Shown here: positions 53,585-64,000 of the stretch, piece by piece
Position numbering within the stretch: the stretch's first letter is position 1
Layout: each line of letters begins with the position of its first letter
Assembly: GCA_014843695.1 (NCBI GenBank)
Contig: CM026390.1
Coordinates: forward strand, 94,015,975 to 94,079,974
Direction of reading: 5' to 3'
Origin: Archivesica marissinica
Lineage: Eukaryota > Mollusca > Bivalvia > Venerida > Vesicomyidae
DNA length: 64,000 bases
Made by a program: the position numbers and the translations under genes
Notes under the pieces: model-generated
Told to the model about the DNA's origin: nothing
The model's database searches: none
Seen by the model: only the letters and a program-made list of their open reading frames with translations

Positions 53585-54232
53585 TAACAGAATTTAACAA
53601 TTTTATGGAGCTTAAACTGGATGTGTGACATATGGAGGCAATTTAATGAACAATATAGATGTACAATTTATAAAATATAATTAATTTTGAATCTGTTGCA
53701 ATAGTACCAGTGTATAGCATGGCTTCAGCTAATAGGGTTGTGGAAGTTTGATTATTCTCCATCAGCTGCTTCACACATAGCCCTACTTTTGCCCAAAGAG
53801 AAGTATTTTCATATAGAAATATAGATGATACTGTCATGGCTGATTTGTATACCATTAGTCCTTAAGCTGCAGTCCTGATGTATCAGATGCAATTTGCAAA
53901 TGTTTCGCCCAGTTTTTGACGGCGCCGGCAACAGGACATAATATATATAGCATATAAATTTTAAAAAACTGCAAAAACTATGGTGCTAGCTCTGGCCATC
54001 TAAAATGAACCATTTACCGCCTACAAACATACAACTAGTGCTGCATCTAGGTGGGAATGGGTTAACAGCTATCTTTCAGAAGAGAAAATAATGGGCATAG
54101 TCCGAGTGCATTGGTCTGATGATAACTTGTATAAGGAACTTTGGGTCATATAAATAACATACATAGTTGAAAAGAACGCCAAATTCTTTATAAATATATA
54201 GAGGATATTTGTTTGTTTTGAGTGAATAAGTG
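53585..54232. other. Unassigned, with a possible MITE terminus
   Basis: ggtgggaatgggttaa near 54051 looks like another TTAA-type right end, but no matching left end was found. A minus-strand open frame at 53643-53855 has no recognised motif. Confidence 0.35.
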
Positions 54233-56483
54233 GATTTCGGAATGAACGAAGTACCAATGACCATTTGATACGATTGGAAACGTTTATCCGTGATGCTTTT
54301 ATCAAGAAACAACACGTAGTTTCTATATTTTTCGATCTTGAAAAGGCTTACGATACAACATGGAAACATGGTATTATGAAAGACTTACACGAGTTAGGCC
54401 TTAAAGGACACATGCCACAATTTATATCTAACTTTCTCGTGGATAGACAATTTAAAGTTAGAGTGGGTTCTACCCTCTCTAGCAATCACGAACAAGAAAT
54501 GGGTGTCCCGCAAGGCAGTATTTTATCTGTTACACTTTTTAATATTAAAATAAATAACATTGTGAAATGCCTTGGCAAAGATACGGAGTGTTCTTTATAT
54601 GTAGATGATTTTGTTATATGTTATCGTTCAAAGTCTATGGCTACTATTGAACGCCATCTTCAACTTTGTTTAAATAAAGTCCAAGCATGGGCTTTAAATA
54701 ACGGTTTTCGATTTTCGAAGGCCAAAACAAATTGTATTCACTTTTGTCAGTCAAGAAAATTACACAATGACCCTGTATTAACTCTTGATGGAGTCCCCAT
54801 TCCTGTTATTCCTGAGACTAAATTTCTTGGAGTAATTTTTGATAAAAAACTCGTTTATTTCTCACTTGAAGTACTTGAAAGCAAGATGCCTCAAGGCAAT
54901 GAACCTTATTAAAGTAGTAGCTCATACGGACTGGGGAGCTGATCAAAAGGTCCTCCTTCGGCTGTATAGAGTACTAGTTCGTTCTAAACTCGATTATGGA
55001 TCAATTGTGTATGGATCAGCCAGACCATCATATATCAAAACACTTGACCCAATACATCACCAAGGCTTACGACTTGCACTCGGAGCTTTCAGAACATCAC
55101 CAATAGCTAGTTTATATGTAGAAGCAAATGAACCATCCCTTTATCTCAGACGTGAAAAATTATCTCTACAATATGCATTTAAGCTTAAATCAAACCCAAG
55201 AAATCCAGCGTACAAAGTCATGTTTGATCTAAGCAATAACACTTCCTATGAGGCGAAGCCAAAGGCGATACGTCCTCTTGCGCTTCGCATCAAGGAAGCT
55301 GTTCATAACGTAGATTTTGACATCGACAATGTTCATGAAACTTTTATATCAGATATAGCTCCTTTTGACCTGACTAAACCCAACGTTATTTTACAACTTC
55401 ACGATAACCTGAAATCATATACTAACCCTCTAATGTTTAAATCAAAATTAAATGAAATCAGAACCATGTTTTCAGATTATACACCAATATACACAGATGG
55501 ATCTAAAGCTGACAACAAAGTTGGCTGTGCTGCTGTCAGTAATTTACATAATTCTAAATTACGACTACCTGATCATGCGTCTATATTTTCAGCAGAAATA
55601 GAGGCTATTGATTTAGCTTTGAATTTTGCTGATGCATCACGTGATAGGAAATTTATGATTCTTTCAGATTCCTTATCTGTACTACAATCAGTAGACAACA
55701 TGAACTTTAAAAAAACCCTTATCCACAAATTACTTATTAAGCACACAGATATTACATCAACTAAACATGTTATATATTGCTGGATACCAAGTCATATTGG
55801 TATTCGTGGCAATGAAATGGCTGATCAAAGTGCAAAAGATGCACTTAAACTAGACTGTATAAATCCTAAAATACATGTACCATACACTGATGCTAGGCAA
55901 TCGATTCTTTCTTACATTACTTCAAAATGGCAATCCACTTGGAATAACATACAATTCAATAAACTACAACCAATTAAGCCAAACATTGGCAAATCATCTT
56001 GTATTTATCACTCCAACCGTAGAGAGGAAACAGTAATGTCACGGTTGAGACTTGGACATACCCGTTTTACACACTCATTTTTATTAAAAAGAGAGGATCC
56101 ATCATGATGTATACCATGCCATTCCTCTATAAATGTTGAACACATCTTAATTCACTGTGTAGATTTAGCCCTCATTCGTCAAAAATATTATACAGTTGTG
56201 ACAATGAAGGAGCTTTTCGACACTGTCGATTTTAAATACATTATTGCATTTTTAAAAGAATCACATATTTTCCATAAATTGTAGGTTTTACAATTGACGT
56301 TTTATAATCATTTTTACAGCTTGATAAATGTTGTTGCAATTGACCTTTCGTCATTGCAATATAATGCATACAGAATGTTATCTACATAATAGTTTTAGTT
56401 GTAGATATCTTGTATACAATGTACTTAACCCGGCGCGATATAGCCTGAACTGTGCTGATGCGCCGTTAAACCAAATAAAATAG
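54233..56483 (+). mobile_element. 5'-truncated non-LTR retrotransposon with RT and RNase H (I/Nimb-like)
   Basis: The first open segment (to about 54850) carries the RT core: GFRNERSTNDHL, motif A FFDLEKAYD, motif B MGVPQGSILS and motif C YVDDFVI. A one-base frameshift near 54850 moves the ORF to the next frame, where thumb sequence KLDYGSIVYGSA and RNase H follow: YTDGSK, AEIEAI, ILSDSLSVLQSV and WIPSHIGIRGNEMAD. A TGA at 56105 interrupts just before the terminal zinc knuckle (CxxC...H....C), which then runs to a stop at 56282. The endonuclease and 5' half are missing. The 3' end is gcgatatagcctgaactgtg, then ctgatgcgccgttaaacc, then aaataaaatag. Dead copy. Confidence 0.93.
54265..56107 (+). 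pseudogene. RT-RNase H polyprotein ORF, frameshifted
   Basis: Two overlapping open frames (54265-54912 and 54839-56107) together form one reverse transcriptase-RNase H protein lacking its N-terminal endonuclease. All four RNase H acidic/His blocks and the RT YVDD box are intact in sequence. The frameshift and the TGA at 56105 prevent a full product. Confidence 0.9.
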
Positions 56484-56493
56484 AAATAGAAAA

Positions 56494-56583
56494 TTGAGTG
56501 AATATGGAATATATCTCGCTGAGAAATGAGAAAATATGTTAATTTTCTCACTTCGAGGTGAGATATATTCCATATTCACTCAA
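56494..56583. repeat. Hairpin with 24-bp perfect arms
   Basis: The arm at 56494-56517 (ttgagtgaatatggaatata plus tctc) is exactly complementary to 56560-56583. The inner part (atgagaaaat / attttctcac) also pairs. Related gtgagatataattcatatcac sequence recurs inverted near 57006-57030, along with attttatgctaatt and its complement (56604 and 57046), so a fragmented MITE is likely. Confidence 0.85.
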
Positions 56584-57015
56584 AACAAACAAATTTTCTT
56601 TTTATTTTATGCTAATTGGTGAAAAACAAACACAAAATGAAGAAATTAAAAATAGCTGGCCGCCGTGTTTTTGCGCGGATGAATACATTGACTATACACA
56701 AATCTGCCGCCATCTTGAATTTAAAGTTGAATCGAGGAAAAATACATGAAAACATTTATTGGATTTACTGTTACAATTTGCAGTGACAAAATTCGAGACA
56801 TTGTCAGTTGTATTTCGCTTTTGATTTGTTTCATAACAAAAACAATAATACAGGTAAATAGTGTCATTGAAGCCAGGTAAACTGTGAAAATTAAATGACA
56901 CGTGTGACACATTTAATGGGAGAGTAATGGTGCAAGAATAGTGTATTGGGAAGGGAGATAATAAAAAAAGTAATCCGGAAAAATACAGTGAGTTATATGC
57001 AGTGAGTGATATGAA

Positions 57016-57564
57016 TTATATCTCACTGATAGAACACTGTATTTCATCAATTAGCATAAAATAAAATATTTTGATCAATGAATGTACATGTATTACATTT
57101 ATAAATTGACCATGACACTCTTTTTTTCCATAATCCATCATTTGTTTAGATGCACACTGATTGCATGCCTCTTGATAGAATAAGTCAGTATTTGGCATGT
57201 GTATCCATAGTATATGTTCCTAAGTAGTTCTTGGTTTGAGTATTAATTAAATTGTGTCTGCTGAATCCACGGTTACCATCAAGCGTCAAATTAGGTGTCA
57301 CAAGAAATCTTGCAGCAACATGAACAACAAGAGAATACAGATCTTTCTCTCTTATGGCATACTGGCATTATATTACCAACACTGTTCATGCGTTTGAGGT
57401 TTAGCATTCAGGAATTGCATACATTCAGAGAATTGTGACTGGAGGTTTGCCACTATTGTGCAAACATAATTGCAATGTGCTTCTAAAATATTAAATATAC
57501 TTTGTTTATACAAATTTATTTTAGCTCGATTGTGAAACAAGTTCTTACAACTTATATTAATCAC
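57016..57564 (-). pseudogene. Possible decayed coding relic, family unknown
   Basis: Minus-strand segments look protein-like (EAHCNYVCTIVANLQSQFS, then REKDLYSLVVHVAARFL, then CNQCASKQMMDYGKKECHG) but are broken by stops and frame changes. I cannot name the family. Confidence 0.25.
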
Positions 57565-57728
57565 TCACGAGACCTCATTCCTGATGGAATCCATCGCCAC
57601 GAGGTAGAGAGAAGAGGCAACGTGGAATTTAAATGCCTAATGGCACAATCATAACGGCTCCAGTGGGGCTCAAACTCCGGACCTTTCACACCTGAAGCGA
57701 AGGTGCATCCACTGCGCTATCACGACTT
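57508..57728 (-). mobile_element. tRNA-derived SINE (family E), copy 1
   Basis: On the minus strand the head gtcgtgatagcgcagtggat contains an A box, and gagtttgagccccac holds the B box. The body includes gccacgttgcctcttctctc and ggcgatggattccatcagga. The tail gattaatataagttgtaaga, then acttgtttcacaatcgagct, is shared with family C. A second copy is at 62150. Confidence 0.85.
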
Positions 57729-57778
57729 CCAAAAATACTTCGAATTATTTGAAAATTCATTACACCACATAGTGTTTT

Positions 57779-58013
57779 GAAGATATATTTTATCCGTGCT
57801 ATCCATGCTATGGATGTTGTATTATCTTTGTTGTTCACGGCTTTTATTAACTTTGAAGATATATTTTATCCGTGCTATCCATGCTATGGATGTTGTATTA
57901 TCTTTGTTGTTCACGGCTTTTATTAACTTTGAAGATATATTTTATCCGTGCTATCCATGCTATGGATGTTGTTTATTCTTGTTGTTCACGGCTTTTATTA
58001 ACTTTGATAGATA
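57779..58013. repeat. 76-bp tandem repeat, 3 copies
   Basis: GAAGATATATTTTATCCGTG recurs at 57779, 57855 and 57931. Each unit also contains ctatccatgctatggatg, a short palindrome, and gttgttcacggcttttatta. Confidence 0.92.
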
Positions 58014-58080
58014 ATTCATTTGTTTTGTTGATTGGACATAAATGTGTAAACAGAGTCGTTTCCAGAGCCGCCGCTCCTTA

Positions 58081-58914
58081 TTAATATACCACTTCGTAAT
58101 AGTTTGCAATTCTTCCTACCACATACTCGACTGGAGTAATCACCTCTGTGTCCTGAGGATACTGATCTTGCCCATTTACTAACACAAATGGTTGAGGGTT
58201 TTCAATAAGGTGGTGCAAGCATTTGTCCACCCTGCAGGTGTATGATCTATATTTACTGTCAATGTCTGTATTGTTTACTTTGCCTTCTAGCTCACTTGTA
58301 ACTACTGTGGCTCTCTGAACACTCCGGTACAATTCACTATATTGTTTTTCATCTGCAAACCTTTGTAACTGTTTCTTCAGCTCATTCACTTTTCTAAATG
58401 CATCTTTATTTGTATCTGACATGGAAGTAATCAATGATTGGTTTTCTTTGTGATACTTTTTAAGTTTGAGTACCAAGTTTTTCATTGCCTCATCTGTCTT
58501 CATTATATCCTCTGTTTCACATGACATGTGTATTATGGAAGCACATAAACTGCATATTTGTTTCTTGTGGAAATCGCAGTACTGTAGAACTGGCATGTCT
58601 GGGTGGGTTTCGCACGGTTTGGGGCACACAAACCCCTGTACTACATAAGAGTTAGCGCCATCCTCCAGCTCTGGTATAGCGCCATCCTCCAGCTCTGGTA
58701 TGTCAGATTTGTACACAAGATTGTGATTTCTTGATGGTTTAGGTTTGCAGTGATACTCGCAACAATGTTTACACAGATATTCTCTGCAATCAGTGCAATA
58801 ACCATAAACATGGACACGTTCTCCACTAAACTCGAGGCAAATCTCACAGAAAAGTCCAATGTTTTCTTCTTCCAATACTGTTGTAGTTGGAGATTCCTTA
58901 GTTATAGTATCCAT
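58081..58914 (-). CDS. B-box zinc-finger/coiled-coil protein, TRIM-like without RING
   Basis: 277 codons in one open frame, starting ATG in a good context (aaacATGG) at 58914. Residues 23-64 form a B-box-1-like finger (C23-x2-C26, C40-x2-C43, C48, C51/C52, H55, H64). Residues 101-129 form a B-box 2 (C101-x2-H104, C113-x2-H116, C121-x2-C124, H129). Residues about 136-215 are a predicted coiled coil rich in Lys, Glu and Leu. There is no RING before and no NHL, FN3 or SPRY domain after, so E3 activity is not expected unless further exons exist. IPELEDGA is duplicated in tandem (residues 72-87). Such B-box proteins are expanded in bivalves and often linked to immune signalling; that role is inference. 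A TATAAAA lies at 58938-58944, about 24 bp upstream. Confidence 0.85.
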   Translation of the reverse strand: MDTITKESPTTTVLEEENIGLFCEICLEFSGERVHVYGYCTDCREYLCKHCCEYHCKPKPSRNHNLVYKSDIPELEDGAIPELEDGANSYVVQGFVCPKPCETHPDMPVLQYCDFHKKQICSLCASIIHMSCETEDIMKTDEAMKNLVLKLKKYHKENQSLITSMSDTNKDAFRKVNELKKQLQRFADEKQYSELYRSVQRATVVTSELEGKVNNTDIDSKYRSYTCRVDKCLHHLIENPQPFVLVNGQDQYPQDTEVITPVEYVVGRIANYYEVVY

Positions 58915-58937
58915 GTTTGTGAAGTGGTAGATTGAAG

Positions 58938-58944
58938 TTTTATA
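58938..58944 (-). promoter_or_regulatory. TATA-like box upstream of the B-box gene
   Basis: TATAAAA on the minus strand about 24 bp before the ATG. It is close enough that transcription would begin almost at the start codon, so it may be chance. Confidence 0.25.
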
Positions 58945-59189
58945 GATGAAACAAGATTGTGTCCGTTTATTTAAACAAATTTGAATACAATAATTCTGGT
59001 ATTTGGGTCATAGCTTAAAATTATCTCACTCAATTTAAGGCCTCTGAAATCTACTTCCTGTTTCTAGTTACCCAACTGACAAAAGATATATACTAAAGTT
59101 TATGGTCAAACTGAAGCACAATAATAAAATATGCCTGTAATAAGTTTGTTCAGTTTAACCATTTTAAAATACCTGTACATGAGGTACAA

Positions 59190-61910
59190 TAAGCTCTATG
59201 TGTTTTTCAATAAGCTCTGTGTTTTTTATAATAAGCTCTATGTGTTTTATAATAATCTCTGTGTGTTTTATAATAAGCTCTATGTGTTTTATAATAAGCT
59301 ATATGTGTTTTACAATAAGCTCTATGTGTTTTATAATAAGCTCTATGTGTTTTACAATAAGCTCTATGTGTTTTACAATAAGCTCTATGTGTTTTACAAT
59401 AAGCTCTGTGTTTTACAATAAGCTATATGTGTTTTATAATAAATGCTATGTGTTTTACAATAAGCTCTATGTGTTTTACAATAAGCTGTATGTGTTTTAC
59501 AATAAGCTTTATGTGTTTTATAATAATCTCTGTGTGTTTTATAATAAGCTCCATGTGTTTTATAATAAGCTCTATGTGTTTTATAATAAGCTCTATGTGT
59601 TTTACAATAAGCTCTATGTGTTTTATAATAAGCTCTATGTGTTTTACAATAAGCTCTATGTGTTTTACAATAAGCTCTGTGTTTTACAATAAGCTATATG
59701 TGTTTTATAATAAATGCTATGTGTTTTACAATAAGCTCTATGTGTTTTATAATAAGCTCTATGTGTTTTACAATAAGCTCTATGTGTTTTACAATAAGCT
59801 CTATGTGTTTTATAATAAGCTATATGTGTTTTACAATAAGCTCTATGTGTTTTTCAATAAGCTCTATGTGTTTTATAATAAGCTCTGTGTTTTACAATAA
59901 GCTCTATGTGTTTTACAATAAGCTCTATGTGTTTTACAATAAGCTCTATGTGTTTTACAATAAGCTCTATGTGTTTTACAATAAGCTCTATGTGTTTTAC
60001 AATAAGCTCTATGTGTTTTACAATAAGCTCTATGTGTTTTATAATAAGCTCTATGTGTTTTACAATAAGCTCTATGTGTTTTACAATAAGCTATATGTGT
60101 TTTATAATAAACGCTATGTGTTTTACAATAAGCTCTGTGTTTTATAATAAACGCTATGTGTTTTACAATAAGCTCTATGTGTTTTACAATAAGCTCTATG
60201 TGTTTTATAATAAGCTCTATGTGTTTTACAATAAGCTATATGTGTTTTACAATAAGCTCTGTGTTTTATAATAAGCTCTATGTGTTTTACAATAAGCTCT
60301 ATGTGTTTTACAATAAGCTCTATGTGTTTTATAATAAGCTCTATGTGTTTTACAATAAGCTATATGTGTTTTACAATAAGCTCTGTGTTTTATAATAAGC
60401 TCTGTGTTTGACAATAAGCTCTATGTGTTTTATAATAAGCTCTATGTGTTTTACAATAAGCTCTATGTGTTTTTCAATAAGCTCTGTGTTTTATAATAAG
60501 CTCTGTGTGTTTTACAATAAGCTCTATGTGTTTTACAATAAGCTCTATGTGTTTTACAATAAGCTTTATGTGTTTTACAATAAGGTATATGTGTTTTATA
60601 ATAAGCTCTATGTGTTTTACAATAAGCTCTATGTGTTTTACAATAAGCTCTATGTGTTTTATAATAAGCTCTATGTGTTTTACAATAAGCTATATGTGTT
60701 TTACAATAAGCTCTGTGTTTTATAATAAGCTCTATGTGTTTTACAATAAGCTCTATGTGTTTTACAATAAGCTCTATGTGTTTTATAATAAGCTCTATGT
60801 GTTTTACAATAAGCTATATGTGTTTTACAATAAGCTCTGTGTTTTATAATAAGCTCTGTGTTTTACAATAAGCTCTATGTGTTTTATAATAAGCTCTATG
60901 TGTTTTACAATAAGCTCTATGTGTTTTACAATAAGCTCTGTGTTTTATAATAAGCTCTGTGTGTTTTACAATAAGCTCTATGTGTTTTACAATAAGCTCT
61001 ATGTGTTTTACAATAAGCTTTATGTGTTTTACAATAAGGTCTATGTGTTTTATAATAAGCTCTATGTGTTTTACAATAAGGTCTATGTGTTTTAAATAAG
61101 GTCTTTGTGTTTTATAATAAGCTCTATGTGTTTTACAATAAGCTCTATGTGTTTTATAATAAGCTCTATGTGTTTTACAATAAGCTCTATGTGTTTTTCA
61201 ATAAGCTCTGTGTTTTATAATAAGCTCTATGTGTTTTACAATAAGCTCTATATGTTTTGTAATAAACTCTATGTGTTTTACAATAAGCTCTATGTGTTTT
61301 ACAATAAGCTTTATGTGTTTTACAATAAGGTCTATGTGTTTTATAATAAGCTCTATGTGTTTTACAATAAGCTCTATGTGTTTTTCAATAAGCTCTATGT
61401 GTTTTATAATAAGCTCTATGTGTTTTACAATAAGCTCTATGTGTTTTGTAATAAGCTCTATGTGTTTTACAATAAGCTCTATGTGTTTTACAATAAGCTC
61501 TATGTGTTTTGTAATAAGCTCTATGTGTTTTACAATAAGGTCTATGTGTTTTATAATAAGGTCTATGTGTTTTATAATAAGCTCTATGTGTTTTACAATA
61601 AGCTCTATGTGTTTTATAATAAGCTCTATGTGTTTTACAATAAGCTCTATGTGTTTTTCAATAAGCTCTGTGTTTTATAATAAGCTCTATGTGTTTTACA
61701 ATAAGCTTTATATGTTTTGTAATAAACTCTGTGTTTTACAATAAGCTCTATGTGTTTTACAATAAGCTATATGTGTTTTACAATAAGCTATATGTGTTTT
61801 ATAATAAGCTCTATGTGTTTTATAATAAGCTCTGTGTTTTATAATAAGCTCTGTGTGTTTTACAATAAGCTTTATGTGTTTTACAATAAGCTCTATGTGT
61901 TTTACACAAA
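59190..61910. repeat. 21-bp minisatellite, about 130 copies
   Basis: The unit is AATAAGCTCTATGTGTTTTA plus c. Variants are ttataat, tttcaat, ctatatg and a 19-bp form lacking 'at' (ctctgtg). Runs of variants recur at about 270-bp and about 100-bp spacings, showing higher-order duplication (for example 59427 and 59698). It lies about 275 bp upstream of the B-box start codon. Confidence 0.95.
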
Positions 61911-62149
61911 ATTAGCAGTATGTAGAAAAACATATATAAATGCTTCATTACATCTGTCAAAAGTTTCCATCTCATTGCATTTGTGATCAATTGATTAATT
62001 GCATTTGTCCAGCTATTATTATGTTTTCATGATATAACATCCCCCCCCCCCCCGTACATCACACACACAGCCATACTGCTGGGAGGGACAACCTCCACCA
62101 ATAACAGCTGGACGGTCGCCATAGGACCGAAGCTTTGGGTGTGACTTTA
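61911..62149. other. Unassigned, with a poly-C tract
   Basis: A 13-base C run lies at 62041-62053, followed by a short CA repeat. Nothing else was recognised. Confidence 0.6.
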
Positions 62150-62390
62150 GTTTATACAAATTTATTTAAGCTCGATTGCGAAACAAGTCTTTATAACATT
62201 ATATTAATCACTTTCGAGACCTCATTCCTGATGTAATCCATCGCCATGAGGGAGAGAGAAGAGGCAACATGGAATTTAAATGCCTTGGCCTAAGGGCACA
62301 ATCGTAATGGCTCCAGCAGGGCTCAATCTCTGATCCTTTTGCACATGAAGCGAGCACGATACCACTGCGCTATCACGACTTTGGTATGAC
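62150..62390 (-). mobile_element. tRNA-derived SINE (family E), copy 2
   Basis: Same head (gtcgtgatagcgcagtggta), B-box region, body (atgttgcctcttctctctcc) and tail as the copy at 57508, about 85% alike by eye. Confidence 0.85.
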
Positions 62391-63517
62391 TTGAAACCCC
62401 CAAAGAAAACAGACAGTTCCTACTTGGTCATTTGATCTAGCTATAATGTACAACTTTAGTTTGAGTAAGACATATATAACAAATGCACCTTAAATTATTT
62501 CCCAACTAAAACAAGGTATCAGATAAACAATATAAACTAACACCTGTAAATGAAGCCACATGGATTAATGTATAACACTGTTATTTAAAAATATTAAACA
62601 TAGTCATTGAAAATTTAAAGCGACAGACATTACAAAATCGCAAAAAGCAAATAAAATGCATGTTTTCACGTATAAATGCATTGGTACTACAAATTCTTCT
62701 GAATACATTCGAACACTAGCATTGAATCAATAAACAGTGTTTTTGTGGTCTACAAACTTTCAAAAGTAAAAGTAGGATTTCATATAACGGTCATCCATGC
62801 TCCTAAATTGACGTTTGTTTGTCATTGGAGTCATTACTAAATGCGCGATACTTTCGTTTAGAGATAATTTAACTAAGATTAGTCTACAAATAAATATGCA
62901 CAGGCACAAATGTGAGATATAACGGTAAATATGTATGATAAATTGTGTTATTCAGGATACACGCATTGTATTGCGCATGAATGTCGACCCTATTTACATT
63001 ATTTTGTTATGTCAACAAACCGCATATACGACGCTTGTTTATTTATTGAAATACTCAGTTTTTGAGGCAAATATTGGGAAAACATTTATACCCTATAATA
63101 GGAAATTACATTATGCAGACATTTGCATTTTCATCGATGTAGTGTCGCTTTAAGATAGGATAGCAATGACACATCCTATAAAATCTATATATAGTGTTTA
63201 CCTTGCACTGAAAGACAGGAAGTGTTGCATTAGATGACCTTCTTTATGTCAACATTGATAAAGTTGTCATTGTGAAACAACTCAACAACTCAACTATTTG
63301 ACAATTATCTACCTTATCTGTGGGTTTGTTACCAATTTACAGTGTGTCTGGCCTAGTTTTAATTGAATTAACCAATTCGTGAAACTAGTATATACTGGGT
63401 TTTATACCAGTATGAAGCTCTTAATGTGGGGCAGGTGAAATGCAAATTTTCCCTATTGTTAAGATCGCAAAAATGTCCCAAAAATGTAAAAATGTCCCAA
63501 AAATGTAAAAATGTCCC
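62391..63517. other. Unassigned AT-rich sequence
   Basis: No gene or element was recognised. An 18-bp unit (aaaaatgtcccaaaaatgta) repeats about three times near 63470-63515. Confidence 0.5.
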
Positions 63518-63751
63518 GTGCATTGCAAAATTTGTATGTTGCCTACCAGGTATATTTTCTATGAGGAATCTAGAATGAAAGCGATGTTGTTTCACTGTAA
63601 ACCGGTCTGTAAATCTTGTCTGAGAAACCTATGCTTCCTCTGTAGCAGACCTACATGCCAACTCCCGATTGTACTCCCTAACCCGATGCACCCTCTCATT
63701 CACCCGATTTGTGTAAAACCTCCATGTTCTGTTCCGGCTAATGACCCATGA
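63518..63751 (+). CDS. Cys-rich open frame, RING-like fragment, uncertain
   Basis: The frame reads HCKICMLPTRYIF, then MLFHCKPVCKSCLRNLCFLC, then SRPTCQLPIVLP. The C-x2-C ... C-x3-C-x2-C ... C-x2-C spacing recalls a small RING or IAP-type finger. No ATG opens it in a good context; the frame starts at a GTG, so it may be an internal exon or a relic. The C-terminus is Pro-rich (HPICVKPPCSVPANDP). No relation to the helicase or the B-box gene is evident. Confidence 0.3.
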   Translation: MHCKICMLPTRYIFYEESRMKAMLFHCKPVCKSCLRNLCFLCSRPTCQLPIVLPNPMHPLIHPICVKPPCSVPANDP

Positions 63752-64000
63752 AGTTAAATGTTATTATCTGCACAGTCTAGCTTGATCATGTGACCACGTG
63801 TATTTAGTGACCTTTGTCTTATGTGACCACTTTCAAATCCCTCCCAATCAATTTTACTATTTAATTGGATTAAGCAATTATCGCTATTTTGATGTGTTTT
63901 GATAAGCGGATATAATGTTGTCCGCCCATGGTAAAGTGCAATCAATTACAATCAGTACAGTTTGCTACTCTTTCTAAACTGTCACTTCTTGTGGAAGTCA
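63752..64000. other. Right edge, nothing recognised
   Basis: AT-rich sequence without an identifiable feature. Confidence 0.5.

Noticed and set aside
54051..54068. Third piggyBac-like MITE (ggaatgggttaa end)
   Set aside because: No matching inverted left terminus could be found upstream.
62085..62135. Possible QLPP-like helicase exon (gacaacctccaccaataac)
   Set aside because: No proper acceptor in phase 0, no flanking ZGRF1 residues, and it runs into a SINE.

Overview
The window is animal genomic DNA. It has long AT-rich introns, GT-AG splice signals, tRNA-derived SINEs, non-LTR retrotransposon relics and very large minisatellite arrays. There are no operons or ribosome-binding sites. The transposon mix and the RING-less B-box protein fit a mollusc, most likely a bivalve; the species cannot be read from the sequence.

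The main gene runs on the + strand from 302 to at least 38341. It is a ZGRF1-like GRF zinc-finger/SF1 DNA helicase gene seen as 14 short exons (about 520 codons). In order they encode a segment before the zinc finger, the GRF finger split over two exons, a conserved linker, the helicase Q-motif region, Walker A, motif Ia, motif II (DECSQ) and the start of motif III (GDPK). Phases agree at every junction except the 33614/36333 one. The N-terminal exons lie upstream of the window. Motifs IV-VI are not found before 64000.

The introns are filled by minisatellites with units of 21-81 bp. The largest are a ~10 kb array at 12246-22318 (containing a 1000-N gap) and a ~13 kb array at 39293-52286. Several arrays begin or end at a splice site, and one duplicates the 3' end of an exon together with its donor. 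A 4.5 kb fold-back element (25176-29657) occupies one intron and carries a Ty3-type integrase scrap in its loop. There are five tRNA-like SINE families or types, several copies with clear target-site duplications. One SINE-B head has been amplified into a 68-bp tandem array. Two TTAA-flanked piggyBac-like MITEs and one decayed relative, a Tc1/mariner relic and four non-LTR reverse-transcriptase relics complete the mobile DNA.

Right of 52 kb lie a 5'-truncated RT-RNase H LINE (54233-56483), a minus-strand B-box/coiled-coil gene (58081-58914), a 2.7 kb 21-bp array, and a small Cys-rich open frame near the right edge. The many long open frames inside the arrays come from repeat units that lack stop codons and are not treated as genes.
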